From contig JBBQWN010000005.1 in NCBI GenBank assembly GCA_038210595.1, positions 1 through 64,000 on the forward strand: 64,000 nucleotides of DNA, given 5' to 3'. Position 1 is the stretch's first letter; every line of letters starts with the position of its first letter. A program made the translations under genes and the position numbers. This DNA is from Glacieibacterium sp038210595 (GTDB taxonomy: Bacteria; Pseudomonadota; Alphaproteobacteria; Sphingomonadales; Sphingomonadaceae). The notes under the pieces were generated by a model that saw only the letters and a program-made list of their open reading frames with translations, was not told the DNA's origin and did not search any database. Shown here in pieces: positions 43,601 through 53,038 of the stretch.

Positions 43601-46315
43601 TTACGGATGGAAGGCGGTTTCCACCGGCGCGGCCACCAGCGTCGCGCGCACCGCCGCGACCGCCTCGTCGAGCGTCACCCGCGCCACCGGCGTGCCCGCC
43701 GGGAAGGCGGCGAGCAGTCGCGACGGCACCGCCGGCCCCAGCAGCACGAAACTTCCCGCATCGTCGGCGCGGCGGATCAGCCGACCGAACGCCTGCGCCA
43801 GCCGGCCCATCGTGACCAGATCGTCATAGGCCGCGCCGCCGAACGCCGCGCGCCGGGCAGCGTGCAGCACGGTCGGGCGTGGCCAGGGCACGCCCTCCAT
43901 CACGACCAACCTGAGCGAGCGGCCGGGCACGTCGACACCGTCGCGCAGCGCATCGGTGCCGAGTAGGCTGGCGGCCGGGTCGGCGCGGAAGATGTCGACC
44001 AGCGTGCCGGTGTCGATCGGATCGACATGCTGGGCGAACAGCGGCAGCCCGGCGCGGTGCAGCGGATCGGCGATGCGGGCATGCACCGCCTTCAGCCGCG
44101 CGATCGCCGTGAACAACCCGAGCGTCCCGCCGCCCGCCGCCTCGATCAGCCGCTTGTAGGCCGCCGCCAGCCCGGGCAGATCGCCGCGTCGCACGTCGGT
44201 GACGACCAGCACGCGGGAGTTGGCGGCATAGTCGAACGGGCTGTCGACCGCGAAACGCTGCGGCGGCAGGGTGAGGTGGGTGGCCCCGGTCCGCATCTCG
44301 GAGTCGCGCCACTCGTCCGCCGGAGTACCCCGCGCGCGCAGCGTCGCTGACGTCACCAGCACGCCGTGCGCCGGTTCCAGCACGGCCCTGGCGAATGGCC
44401 GCGTCGGGTCAAGCCAGTGGCGGTGTACGCCGACGTCGAATTCGCGACCCTCTACGCGGTCGACCGCGAACCAGTCGATGAACTCCGGATCGGCCGGGCC
44501 GCCCAGGCGCGCCAGCAGCCCGACCCAGGCCTGCAGTAGTTGCGCTCGCAACCGCAGCCCCGCCGCCGCCCCGTCGAGCCGGGCGCGGGACGGCCCATCG
44601 AGCCAGTCGGGGGCCTCCTCCAGCACGGCGGTCAGCCGGGCCTCCAGCGCCAGCAGCGGCTGGGCAATGGCCTCGAACGCCGACGCGCACGCCGCAGCCG
44701 CCTCGATCACCGCTGGCAGCACCTCGACTACCGGCGTCTCGATGCCGTAGCCCGCTTCGCCGCCCAGCGCGCGCGCATGGACCTGAGCGCGAACCGCGGC
44801 GAGCAGCGTCTCGACCGGTCCGTAAGGCTCGCCACCGACCAGCCGCTGCCCCCAGCCATCGGCGGGCAGCGCGCGGCTCGCCTTGGCGGCGGCCTCGAGC
44901 GCCAGCGCGCCCTCGTCGTCATAGCTAATGACGTCGGACAAGCGCGCCGCCAGCCCGCGCCGCCGCCCCCGCGCCGCCTTGTCGGGGCCGAGGATCCAGC
45001 TGCGCAACTCGACCGCCTCCCGCGCACTGAGGTGCAGCGCGAAGGTCGAATCAGCCGCGTCGAAAAGGTGGTGGCCCTCGTCGAAGACGATGCGGCCCAT
45101 GCGACCCGCTTCGGCGCGTTCGCGCACCGCATTGACCATTACCAGCGCATGATTGGCGATGACCAGGTCGGCGTGCGCGGAGGCGCGGGTCGAGCGCTCG
45201 ATGAAGCACGAGCGGTAGTGCGGGCAGCCGGCGTAGATGCACTCGCCACGCTGGTCGGTCAGGCCCCGGAACGCGGCGCGGCCAAACAGGTTAGCGAGCC
45301 AGCCCGGCAGGTCGCCCCCGACCATGTCCCCGTCGCGCGAATATTCGGCCCAGCGCGCTGCGAGCTGCGCGAAGATCCCGGCGCGGCCCGCGAAGCCGCC
45401 CTGCACGGCGTCCTCAAGGTTGAGCAGGCAGAGGTAGTTCTCGCGGCCCTTGCGAACCACGACCTTGGCGCGCTTTGTTGCCGCGTCCGGATAAGCGCGC
45501 GCAGTTTCCTGGTCGAGCTGCCGCTGCAGCGCCTTGGTATAGGTCGACAGCCACACCGTGCCGCCCGCCTCCTGTGCCCACAGCGCGGCGGGCGCGAGAT
45601 AGCCGAGCGTCTTGCCGATGCCGGTGCCGGCTTCGGCCAGCGCGACGTTGGGCGCGGTCGCCATGCTGCGCGGGCGGAAGGCGTGGGCGACGGCGCGGGC
45701 ATAGTCGCGCTGGCCGGTGCGCCGCTCCGCCCCGATGCCGAGCAGCCGTTCGAGCTGGGCGTCGATCAGGCCGTCGGGCAGCGCGATGTCGCGGGGCTTC
45801 GGGCGCGGCGCGGTCTCCTCCCACTTGGGCAGCGTCTGGAACACCATCCGCTCGGCCTTGGCGGGCTGCTTCAGCCGCCGCGCGACCTCGGACGCCCAGC
45901 TCCAGCGCAGCCGCGCCAGCGACTGCAGCACGCCCCAGGCCCCGTGCCGCTCGGGCCACGCCGCATCGCCCAGTGTGCCGAGCAGCTGCGCCGCCGCCGT
46001 TCGCAGAAAACGCGCCTCGTCGCCCTGCCCGCCCGGCGGCGCCAGCCCAAGCGCCGCCGCCAGGCCGCCGGCAGTCGGCACCGCGAAACACGCCGGATGA
46101 ACGAAGGCGAACAACTCCAGCAGATCGAGGCCGCTGATCTCCGGCAGTCCGAGCCGGCTGGCGACGACGGGCGCGTTCAGCAACAGCATCGGCGTGTCGG
46201 CCGCGCGGCGGATGGCCTCGCGAACCGACTCCGGCTCGACCGTCCCTTCGGGGGCGGCGATCCACACCCCGCCGTAACTGGCGACGAGCGCGGGGTAGGG
46301 GAGATCGGGGATCAC
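43601..46315 (-). CDS. DinG-type (XPD-like) Fe-S DNA helicase
   Basis: 904 residues. Walker A is AEAGTGIGKTLGYL near residue 230, Walker B is VFDEGHH, and helicase motif VI reads QAFGRLIRRADD near the end. Four cysteines between them, one in ENYLCLLN and three in CIYAGCPHYRSC, match the XPD/DinG Fe-S cluster. The N-terminal ~170 residues are an extra, poorly conserved region. DinG enzymes unwind D-loops, R-loops and other DNA structures 5'-3'. Its Fe-S cluster would depend on the SUF operon just upstream. Confidence 0.92.
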   Translation of the reverse strand: MIPDLPYPALVASYGGVWIAAPEGTVEPESVREAIRRAADTPMLLLNAPVVASRLGLPEISGLDLLELFAFVHPACFAVPTAGGLAAALGLAPPGGQGDEARFLRTAAAQLLGTLGDAAWPERHGAWGVLQSLARLRWSWASEVARRLKQPAKAERMVFQTLPKWEETAPRPKPRDIALPDGLIDAQLERLLGIGAERRTGQRDYARAVAHAFRPRSMATAPNVALAEAGTGIGKTLGYLAPAALWAQEAGGTVWLSTYTKALQRQLDQETARAYPDAATKRAKVVVRKGRENYLCLLNLEDAVQGGFAGRAGIFAQLAARWAEYSRDGDMVGGDLPGWLANLFGRAAFRGLTDQRGECIYAGCPHYRSCFIERSTRASAHADLVIANHALVMVNAVRERAEAGRMGRIVFDEGHHLFDAADSTFALHLSAREAVELRSWILGPDKAARGRRRGLAARLSDVISYDDEGALALEAAAKASRALPADGWGQRLVGGEPYGPVETLLAAVRAQVHARALGGEAGYGIETPVVEVLPAVIEAAAACASAFEAIAQPLLALEARLTAVLEEAPDWLDGPSRARLDGAAAGLRLRAQLLQAWVGLLARLGGPADPEFIDWFAVDRVEGREFDVGVHRHWLDPTRPFARAVLEPAHGVLVTSATLRARGTPADEWRDSEMRTGATHLTLPPQRFAVDSPFDYAANSRVLVVTDVRRGDLPGLAAAYKRLIEAAGGGTLGLFTAIARLKAVHARIADPLHRAGLPLFAQHVDPIDTGTLVDIFRADPAASLLGTDALRDGVDVPGRSLRLVVMEGVPWPRPTVLHAARRAAFGGAAYDDLVTMGRLAQAFGRLIRRADDAGSFVLLGPAVPSRLLAAFPAGTPVARVTLDEAVAAVRATLVAAPVETAFHP

Positions 46316-46446
46316 GCGCGCAGGCTAGCAGCAGAACAGAGGCCGAACAACGGATCTGGACCGGTAAAGGCTGCAGCCATGCGCCGCTGGCTACGACGGG
46401 CGCCAGCCTTGCCACCGCCATGATTTTTGCCGAAACGCCAGCCGCC

Positions 46447-48042
46447 ATGACCCCATCCCCCGAAGTGATCGACGCCGCGCGTGTCTCCAAGGCTTGGCCT
46501 TTCGAGGAGGCGCGCAAGCTAGTCGCGCGCTATCCGGGTGGGTTTCCGGCCGCCGGCGTGGTGTTCGAAACGGGCTATGGTCCGTCCGGCCTCCCGCACA
46601 TCGGCACCTTCGGCGAGGTCGCGCGGACGACCATGGTGCGGCGGGCGTTCGAGCTGATCGCGCCTGGTGTGCCGACGCGCCTGATCGCGTTTTCCGACGA
46701 CATGGACGGCTTTCGCAAAGTGCCGCCGGGCCTGCCGCAGCAGGACATGTTGCGAGCCCATCTGAACCAGCCGCTCAGCCGCGTGCCCGACCCGTTCGGG
46801 ACGCACGCCAGTTATGCCGCGCATAACAATGCCCGGCTGCGCGCCTTCCTCGACCGCTTCGGCTTCGACTACGAGTTTCTGTCGTCAACCGAATGCTACG
46901 CCTCGGGGCGGTTTGACGCGACACTGCGGCGGGTGCTGACGCACTACGACGCCGTCATCGACGTCATCCTGCCGACGCTGGGGCCGGAGCGGCGCGCCAC
47001 CTACTCGCCGTTCCTGCCGGTGCATCCGGTGACGGGTGAGGTGCTGCAGGTACCGCTGACCGGCCACGACGCCGCTGCCGGCACGATCAGCTTCGACGAT
47101 GCCGACGGCGTGGCGCACACGGTGCCGGTCACCGGCGGCCACGCCAAGCTGCAGTGGAAGGTCGACTGGGCGATGCGCTGGGTGGCGCTCGGCGTCGACT
47201 ACGAGATGGCAGGCAAGGACCTGATCGATTCGGTCACCCTGTCGAGCGCGGTGACGCGGGTGCTGGGCGCGCGGCCACCCGAGGGCTTTAACTATGAGCT
47301 GTTCCTCGATGCCGAGGGTACCAAGATCTCGAAGTCGAAGGGCAATGGCCTGACAATCGACGAATGGCTGACCTATGCCGCACCGGAAAGCCTGGCGCTG
47401 TACATGTACCAGAGCCCGCGCAAGGCGAAGCGGCTGCATTTCGACGTCATCCCCAAGGCGGTCGAGGAGTATCATCAATTCCTCGGCAGCTACCCCGGCC
47501 AGCCGGTCGAGCAGCGGCTCGGCAACCCAGTGTTCCACATCCACGACGGCGCGCCGCCGGCGACCGATCTGCCGCTCAGCTTCGGCTTGCTGCTCAACCT
47601 GGTGACGGTGGCCGGTACCGACGACCCGGCGGTGCTGTGGGGCTTCGTATCGCGCTATGTGCCGGGCACCAACGCCGCGACGCACCCCGAGGTCGACGCG
47701 CTGGTGCGCTACGCGATACGCTATGCCCGCGACTTCGTTCTGCCGGGGTTAAGGCGGCGGGCGCCAGATCAGCGCGAGGCGGCGGCGCTCGCCGATCTCG
47801 ACGGGCGTCTCGCCGCACTCGGACCCGAGGCGGATGCCGAGGCGTTCCAATTCGAGGTTTATGAGGCCGGCAAAGCCGCCGGTTTCGAGCCGCTGCGCGA
47901 GTGGTTCAAGGCCCTGTACGAAACCTTGCTGGGCACCAGTCAGGGTCCGCGCATGGGTTCGTTCATCAAGCTGTACGGCCTTGCGGAAACCCGGCGATTG
48001 ATCGCGGGGGCACGCGCGGCCGCAACGACGGAGACGGTGTAA
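46447..48042 (+). CDS. lysS: lysyl-tRNA synthetase, class I
   Basis: 531 residues from the ATG at 46447; an ATG nine codons earlier is possible. The class I form is rare in bacteria but usual in many alphaproteobacteria. ATP motifs are PSGLPHIGTFGE (HIGH-like) and KISKSKGNGL (KMSKS). It charges tRNA-Lys in the cytoplasm. Its TAA shares a base with the ATG of the following gene. It is divergent from the helicase gene. Confidence 0.95.
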   Translation: MTPSPEVIDAARVSKAWPFEEARKLVARYPGGFPAAGVVFETGYGPSGLPHIGTFGEVARTTMVRRAFELIAPGVPTRLIAFSDDMDGFRKVPPGLPQQDMLRAHLNQPLSRVPDPFGTHASYAAHNNARLRAFLDRFGFDYEFLSSTECYASGRFDATLRRVLTHYDAVIDVILPTLGPERRATYSPFLPVHPVTGEVLQVPLTGHDAAAGTISFDDADGVAHTVPVTGGHAKLQWKVDWAMRWVALGVDYEMAGKDLIDSVTLSSAVTRVLGARPPEGFNYELFLDAEGTKISKSKGNGLTIDEWLTYAAPESLALYMYQSPRKAKRLHFDVIPKAVEEYHQFLGSYPGQPVEQRLGNPVFHIHDGAPPATDLPLSFGLLLNLVTVAGTDDPAVLWGFVSRYVPGTNAATHPEVDALVRYAIRYARDFVLPGLRRRAPDQREAAALADLDGRLAALGPEADAEAFQFEVYEAGKAAGFEPLREWFKALYETLLGTSQGPRMGSFIKLYGLAETRRLIAGARAAATTETV

Positions 48043-48800
48043 TGATGCGTTCGATCGTGATGGCGGTGCTGCTCGCGACCGCCGCCCCGGCGTTTGCCGA
48101 CGCGGGAGCAAGTTTCAAGGCCGGCCAGTGGCAGCAGGCGGCAGCGCTCGGTCGTTCCGAAGGCACGGCCGCCTCGCTGATGCTGGCGGGCCGCGCGACC
48201 CTGGCGGTGGCCGGGGCCCAGGAACGCGACAAGACAGCCGCGAAGGCGGCGATCGCGTCCGCTATCGCCGACTTCGACAAGGCCATCGCCAAGGCCCCGA
48301 ACAGCCTCGAGGCACGGACCGAGAAGGCGATCGCCATCGGCTACCGTGCCAAGATCGACAAGTCGCCGGGCGACGGCAAGGAGGCGCGCGACCAGATGAT
48401 GGCGGTGCTGGCCAAGGATCCCAATTTCGCGCTCGCCAACGCCGCCCTCGGCGCGTGGCACGGGGGTGCGGTGGCGACCATCGGCAACTTTCTCGCCTCG
48501 ACCTTGCTCGGTGCCAATCGCAAGGACATGGACAAGTATCTGACGCTGGCGATGGCGCGGGAGCCACACGAGATCATCCATCCGGTGACCTATGCGTTCA
48601 CGCTCCTCGACATCGGTGCCGATGGCGCACCGAAGGCCACGACACTGCTGCGCACCGCGGTCAAGCTGCCGGTCAAGGATGCCTATGACGGCGTCAACCA
48701 CAAGGCCGCGGTCCAGGTGTTGGCGCTGCTCGAGGCGAAGGACATCAAGGGCGCTCGGGCGCTGGTGAAGAAGCTTGAGCCGTTTAACAATGTCGGTTGA
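48042..48800 (+). CDS. secreted TPR-like repeat protein
   Basis: 252 residues. A signal peptide (MMRSIVMAVLLATAAPAFAD) is followed by helical repeats of roughly TPR length (AIADFDKAIAKAPNSLEART; AVLAKDPNFALANAALGAW), suggesting a periplasmic protein-binding solenoid. No enzyme motif is visible. The ATG overlaps the lysS stop by one base, so it is co-transcribed with a tRNA synthetase for no obvious reason. The C-terminus is basic (GARALVKKLEPF). Confidence 0.75.
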   Translation: MMRSIVMAVLLATAAPAFADAGASFKAGQWQQAAALGRSEGTAASLMLAGRATLAVAGAQERDKTAAKAAIASAIADFDKAIAKAPNSLEARTEKAIAIGYRAKIDKSPGDGKEARDQMMAVLAKDPNFALANAALGAWHGGAVATIGNFLASTLLGANRKDMDKYLTLAMAREPHEIIHPVTYAFTLLDIGADGAPKATTLLRTAVKLPVKDAYDGVNHKAAVQVLALLEAKDIKGARALVKKLEPFNNVG

Positions 48801-49023
48801 ACGGCGCCTGAAATCGCGGCAGTACGGCCGGCGGATGCGGTGGCCCGCCCGCGGCAATCCGTCCGACGGTGCGGTGCCGACTGTCGGAATATCTTACAGT
48901 TGCGCAGCGGGCAGAGTCATACCGCCTCCGTAAGCAACTCAGTACAATCGGCTCCGGCCACGGTCCCGTATTGGCGCGAATCTTGCTTGGCTATATCGGC
49001 AACTGCGCGGCCGGAGCACGTCG

Positions 49024-49755
49024 ATGGCTACATCTAGTATCTTGGCGTCTATCGTCGTCGCCGTCCTTGCCGCGCCGGCCGCCGCGACCGTCCACGTCAT
49101 CACCTTTTCGGGTACTGTCAGCGTAGGACTCGATCTGGCCGGCGCCTTCGGCACGCCGATAGCCTCTCTCACCGGCCGCCCTTACACAGCCAGCTACGCC
49201 TATGACCTGTCGCTGGGTACGCGAACCACCAGCACTGGGATCGCGGATGCCGTGACAGGTGGCGATCTGCTGGGCACCGTCTCGCCGATCATCGATGCAT
49301 CACTTACCATCAATGGGATAACACATCACTTCGGCTCGCAGGACGGAATGGGTACGGCAAAATACCTTCAGCTCGGTCTCGGTAGCCTCGGTGTCTATGG
49401 CGTCGCAGCGCGATCCGGCTCGCCGTATCTGGCCACCGTGGCCGTCATACCTGGCTTTACACCCTCGCTCGACAATGACCTGGCGCTGCGGTCCGATGTC
49501 ACGTGGAAGAGCGAATTCCTGATCGGCAGCGCAAATCCCTTGCAATTCGCCTTCGGCATTCTCGGCCCGGGACCGAACTCGGAGTTCTCCATTCAGACAC
49601 TCGTGCCGGAACCTGCAAGCTGGACGATGATGATCGCCGGGTTCGGGCTGGTCGGTGTCGCCGCCCGACGAAACTCCCGATCACTTGCCTCAGCGACGCC
49701 GCGTCAGCCCTGGCGGCCAGCCAGGCTGGCCAGAGCGGGTGGCCGACCGCACTAG
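49024..49755 (+). CDS. PEP-CTERM sorting domain protein
   Basis: 243 residues. A signal peptide (ILASIVVAVLAAPAAAT) leads into a beta-rich, serine/glycine/threonine-rich body (FSGTVSVGLDL, ASYAYDLSLG). The C-terminal signal is PEPASWTMMIAGFGLVGVAARR, the sphingomonad version of the PEP-CTERM motif recognised by exosortase-like enzymes, with T in place of the usual A after W. Unusually, about 27 more residues (NSRSLASATP... RAGGRPH) follow the arginines; most such proteins end there. The 223 bases before it hold no gene I can support. Confidence 0.85.
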   Translation: MATSSILASIVVAVLAAPAAATVHVITFSGTVSVGLDLAGAFGTPIASLTGRPYTASYAYDLSLGTRTTSTGIADAVTGGDLLGTVSPIIDASLTINGITHHFGSQDGMGTAKYLQLGLGSLGVYGVAARSGSPYLATVAVIPGFTPSLDNDLALRSDVTWKSEFLIGSANPLQFAFGILGPGPNSEFSIQTLVPEPASWTMMIAGFGLVGVAARRNSRSLASATPRQPWRPARLARAGGRPH

Positions 49756-51560
49756 GCGCGGCCGCCCTTCGACGCGATCCAGTCATCCACCTTCCGCTCC
49801 AGCACTTCCATCGGCAGCGCCCCCGACATTAGCACCTGGGCGTGGAAATCGCGCACGTCGAACTTCGGCCCCAGCGCCTTCTCGGCTTTGGTGCGCAGGC
49901 GGCGGATGGTCAGCTGTCCGACCTTGTAGGCCAGCGCCTGGCTGGGAATGGCGATGTAGCGCTCGACCTCGGCGGTGGCGTCGGTCTTTCCCATCGCCGA
50001 ATTGTCGAGCATGTATTTGATCGCCTGGTCGCGGGTCCAGCCCTTGCTGTGGATGCCGGTGTCGACAACCAGCCGCATGGCACGCAGGATCTCGTCGTCG
50101 AGATGGCCGTAATTCTGGTAGGGATCGGTGTAGAAACCGAGCTCATAGCCTAGGCTCTCGGCATAGAGTGCCCAGCCCTCGACGAAGGCTGTATTACCGC
50201 CAAAACGCTGGAACGCCGGGAGGCTCTCCTTCTCCTGCGCCAGGCTGATCTGGAAATGGTGGCCCGGCACGCCTTCGTGGAGGAACAGCGTCTCGAAGCC
50301 GAACTTCGAGCGCGAGGGCAGGTCATAGGCGTTGTAGTAGAACACGCCCGGTCGCGAGCCGTCGGGGGTGCCCTGCTGGTAGCTGCCTGCCGCGTCGGTC
50401 TTTTCCTTGTAGGCCGGCACCGGGCGCACCTCGAGCGGCGACTTCGGAATGGTCGAGAAGTCCTTGCGGACAACTGCCTCCATGCGCTTGTCGATGGCCA
50501 GGAAGTCGTCCTTCATCGCCTCGGCGGATGTCGGGTGGAAGCGCGGATCGGTGCGCATGAACACGAAGAACTCGGCGAGGTTACCCTTGAAGCCGGTCTC
50601 GTCCTTGATCTTCGTCATCGCGGTATGGATACGGTCGACCTCGCGCAGGCCGAGCGCATGGATTTCCTCCGGCGTCATCGTTGTCGTCGTGGTCTGCTCG
50701 ACAAGGTAACGGTACAGTGCCGCGCCGCCCGGCATCTGGCCCAGCCCGACGGTTTCGCGGGCCTTGGGCAAATACTCGGTCTTGATGAAGTCGCGCACCC
50801 GCGCCTGCGCCGGGTTCAGCCGGTCGCGGATGAACGCCGCATAGTCGGCGGTGATCCGGGCGCGGTCGGCGGCGGCAATGCCGTCAGGGAACTTCAGGAC
50901 CGGCTTGTAGAAAACGCTGTCCTCGACCTTCGCGGGCAGCAGGTTGTCGAACTGGCCGACGACGTTCTGCATGACCAGCCGCGGGTTGGTGACGCCGTCG
51001 GCCAGGCCCTGCTTCATGCGTCCGATGGCGCGATCAAGGTAGACAACATAGCCATCCAGCCGCTTCAGGTTATCGTCATAGTCCTTGACCGACTTGAACG
51101 GGGCCGCACCCTCGCCCGACGAAACGTCCGGGATAAACACCTGGAAACCGCCGAAATGGTCGATCGGCCGTTCGATCGAGGCCTTGAGCAGGCCCGGCTT
51201 GAAGCCCTTTAGGCCGATCTCGGTCTGGTATTTGAAGACGTCGTAGGAGATCCGGTCGTCGAGGTTGAGCTTCGAGCGGTCGATCTTCTTGAGCGCCGCG
51301 AGATCGGCCTCGCCCGCCGCCTTCTCGCCCGCCAACCATTGGTCGGTGATGAAATCGCCGAACTGCGCCGCGTAGCGCATGTCGCCGCGGAACAGCGCCT
51401 GGATCGGGTTGCGCTTGAGTTGTGCCTCGTCGCTGGCGGCGAACAGCGCCTTGAGCTCGGCCGACGCCGGCACATTGGGCGCAGCGGTGGTCACGGCAGC
51501 GGCAGGCGCGGCGAGCGGCAGCGCGGTGGTCAGCAGCAGGGCGGCGAGAATCGATCGCAT
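49752..51560 (-). CDS. secreted DUF885 family metallopeptidase-like protein
   Basis: 602 residues from the ATG at 51560, with GGAGATAG as ribosome binding site. A signal peptide (MRSILAALLLTTALPLAAPA) exports it. The zinc motif is HEGVPGHHFQ (an HExxPGHH variant, about residue 410), with a downstream Glu in FVEGWALYAE. DUF885 proteins are believed to be peptidases. It is convergent with the PEP-CTERM gene, overlapping by four bases, and follows the amidohydrolase gene. Confidence 0.88.
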   Translation of the reverse strand: MRSILAALLLTTALPLAAPAAAVTTAAPNVPASAELKALFAASDEAQLKRNPIQALFRGDMRYAAQFGDFITDQWLAGEKAAGEADLAALKKIDRSKLNLDDRISYDVFKYQTEIGLKGFKPGLLKASIERPIDHFGGFQVFIPDVSSGEGAAPFKSVKDYDDNLKRLDGYVVYLDRAIGRMKQGLADGVTNPRLVMQNVVGQFDNLLPAKVEDSVFYKPVLKFPDGIAAADRARITADYAAFIRDRLNPAQARVRDFIKTEYLPKARETVGLGQMPGGAALYRYLVEQTTTTTMTPEEIHALGLREVDRIHTAMTKIKDETGFKGNLAEFFVFMRTDPRFHPTSAEAMKDDFLAIDKRMEAVVRKDFSTIPKSPLEVRPVPAYKEKTDAAGSYQQGTPDGSRPGVFYYNAYDLPSRSKFGFETLFLHEGVPGHHFQISLAQEKESLPAFQRFGGNTAFVEGWALYAESLGYELGFYTDPYQNYGHLDDEILRAMRLVVDTGIHSKGWTRDQAIKYMLDNSAMGKTDATAEVERYIAIPSQALAYKVGQLTIRRLRTKAEKALGPKFDVRDFHAQVLMSGALPMEVLERKVDDWIASKGGRA

Positions 51561-51620
51561 CGTTCTATCTCCGAATCGGTGTATTGGGCGGATAAGACGC
51601 TTGGCGTGGCGGTGCAACGG

Positions 51621-52916
51621 CTATTTCATCGGGATCGGCTTGCCTGCTGTCATCACGTAGCTGACGCTGAGTACAGCCTTCGGATCGCGCTGCGGATCGC
51701 CATCGACCGCGATGAGATCGGCGAACTTGCCGACTTCTAGTGTGCCGGTCCTGTCGGCCACGCCGAGCAGCTCCGCGGCACCCTTGGTCGCGGCGACCAG
51801 TGCGTCCTTCGGCGTCATGCCGTGCTCGACGATCAGCGCTAGCTCCTCGGCATTGCGGCCGTGCGGATAGACGGCGGCATCGGTGCCGAGAGCGATGCGC
51901 ACCCCGGCCTTCTGCGCGACGCCGATGTTGCGCCCGACGATCTGCATCGTCTGCAGCGCCTTGGCCTCGACGTTGGGCGTGTAGAAATTCTTGCCGATGT
52001 GCAGCTTCAGACCTTCATAGGCCATCAGCGTCGGCACGAGCCACGTGCCGTGCGCCTTCATCGCTGCCGCCGCCTTGGCATCGAGGTACGTGCCGTGCTC
52101 GATCGAATCGACGCCGGCATTGGCCGCCGCCTCGATGCCGCGCGCGCCGTGCGCATGCGCCATCGCTTTCAGTCCGACGCCGTGCGCGGCATCGACGATG
52201 GCCTTCATCTCGGCGTCGGTGAAGTGCTGCTCCAGCCCGATCGCGCCGTCGTCGAGGACGCCGCCGGTAGCCATGAATTTGATGACATCGACGCCCTTCG
52301 CGGCGAGGTGACGAACCGCGACGGCGCACGCCTCGGGCGAGTCGCAGACGCCGGGGTTGAGCCCTTGCGCATTCATCGCATCGGCGATCTCCGGGCTCAG
52401 CCCGACGGCGTTGTCGCCGTGCCCGCCCGAAATCGACAGGGGCGTGCCGGCGACCAGGATGCGCGGCCCCGGGAACGAACCTTCGGCGACTGCGTCGCGC
52501 ATCGCCAGGCTGGCGAGCGTCGGGCCGCCAGCGTCGCGGACCGTGGTGAAGCCGGCGCGCGCCGTGATGAGCGCGTTCTTCAGGCCGGTCGCGGCTGCAT
52601 AGGGTTCCGAGAACTTGGGCCGCAGCGATGCATACCACGGCAGGCCCGAATCCTGGGTCAGGTGCACATGGGCGTCGATCAGGCCGGGCATCACGGTCTT
52701 GGTCGACAGATCGATCACTTTCGCGCCCGCCGGTGCCGCCATGCCGGCCGGCCCGATGGCGACGATGCGCCCGTCAGTGACGACGAGGCTGGACGCTCCC
52801 CGCGCCGGCTGCGCCGCATCGGTGACCAAGCGTCCGGCGCGGATAACCAGCGTTTCGGCGGCGGCGGGCGCGGCGGCGGCAAGCGCCAGCACGGCGGCGG
52901 TCAAGACATGGCGCAT
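51621..52916 (-). CDS. secreted amidohydrolase (imidazolonepropionase-like dipeptidase)
   Basis: 431 residues. A signal peptide (MRHVLTAAVLALAAAAPAAA) is followed by a TIM-barrel metal hydrolase: DAHVHL, the carbamylatable Lys in DVIKFMATGG, His in AMAHAHG, His in SIEHGTYL and Asp in LGTDAAVY. The Xaa-Pro dipeptidase-like members of this group cleave peptides ending in proline or other residues. With the DUF885 gene about 60 bases downstream it may form a peptide-scavenging pair. Confidence 0.88.
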   Translation of the reverse strand: MRHVLTAAVLALAAAAPAAAETLVIRAGRLVTDAAQPARGASSLVVTDGRIVAIGPAGMAAPAGAKVIDLSTKTVMPGLIDAHVHLTQDSGLPWYASLRPKFSEPYAAATGLKNALITARAGFTTVRDAGGPTLASLAMRDAVAEGSFPGPRILVAGTPLSISGGHGDNAVGLSPEIADAMNAQGLNPGVCDSPEACAVAVRHLAAKGVDVIKFMATGGVLDDGAIGLEQHFTDAEMKAIVDAAHGVGLKAMAHAHGARGIEAAANAGVDSIEHGTYLDAKAAAAMKAHGTWLVPTLMAYEGLKLHIGKNFYTPNVEAKALQTMQIVGRNIGVAQKAGVRIALGTDAAVYPHGRNAEELALIVEHGMTPKDALVAATKGAAELLGVADRTGTLEVGKFADLIAVDGDPQRDPKAVLSVSYVMTAGKPIPMK

Positions 52917-53038
52917 GATATCCCCTTTTTGGTTGGCCGGACACTAGCTTGCGGACCCGTCGGTGCAAGCGTCGCCTTGCGTGCTTCTGATCGACCCGCC
53001 ACAATCGATCGTCACGCGCGCCGGGGAAGGGACATGCG

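Noticed and set aside
46420..46446. Upstream ATG as the start of lysS
   Set aside because: It adds nine residues not expected in the family; the second ATG gives a normal length. The choice is not certain.
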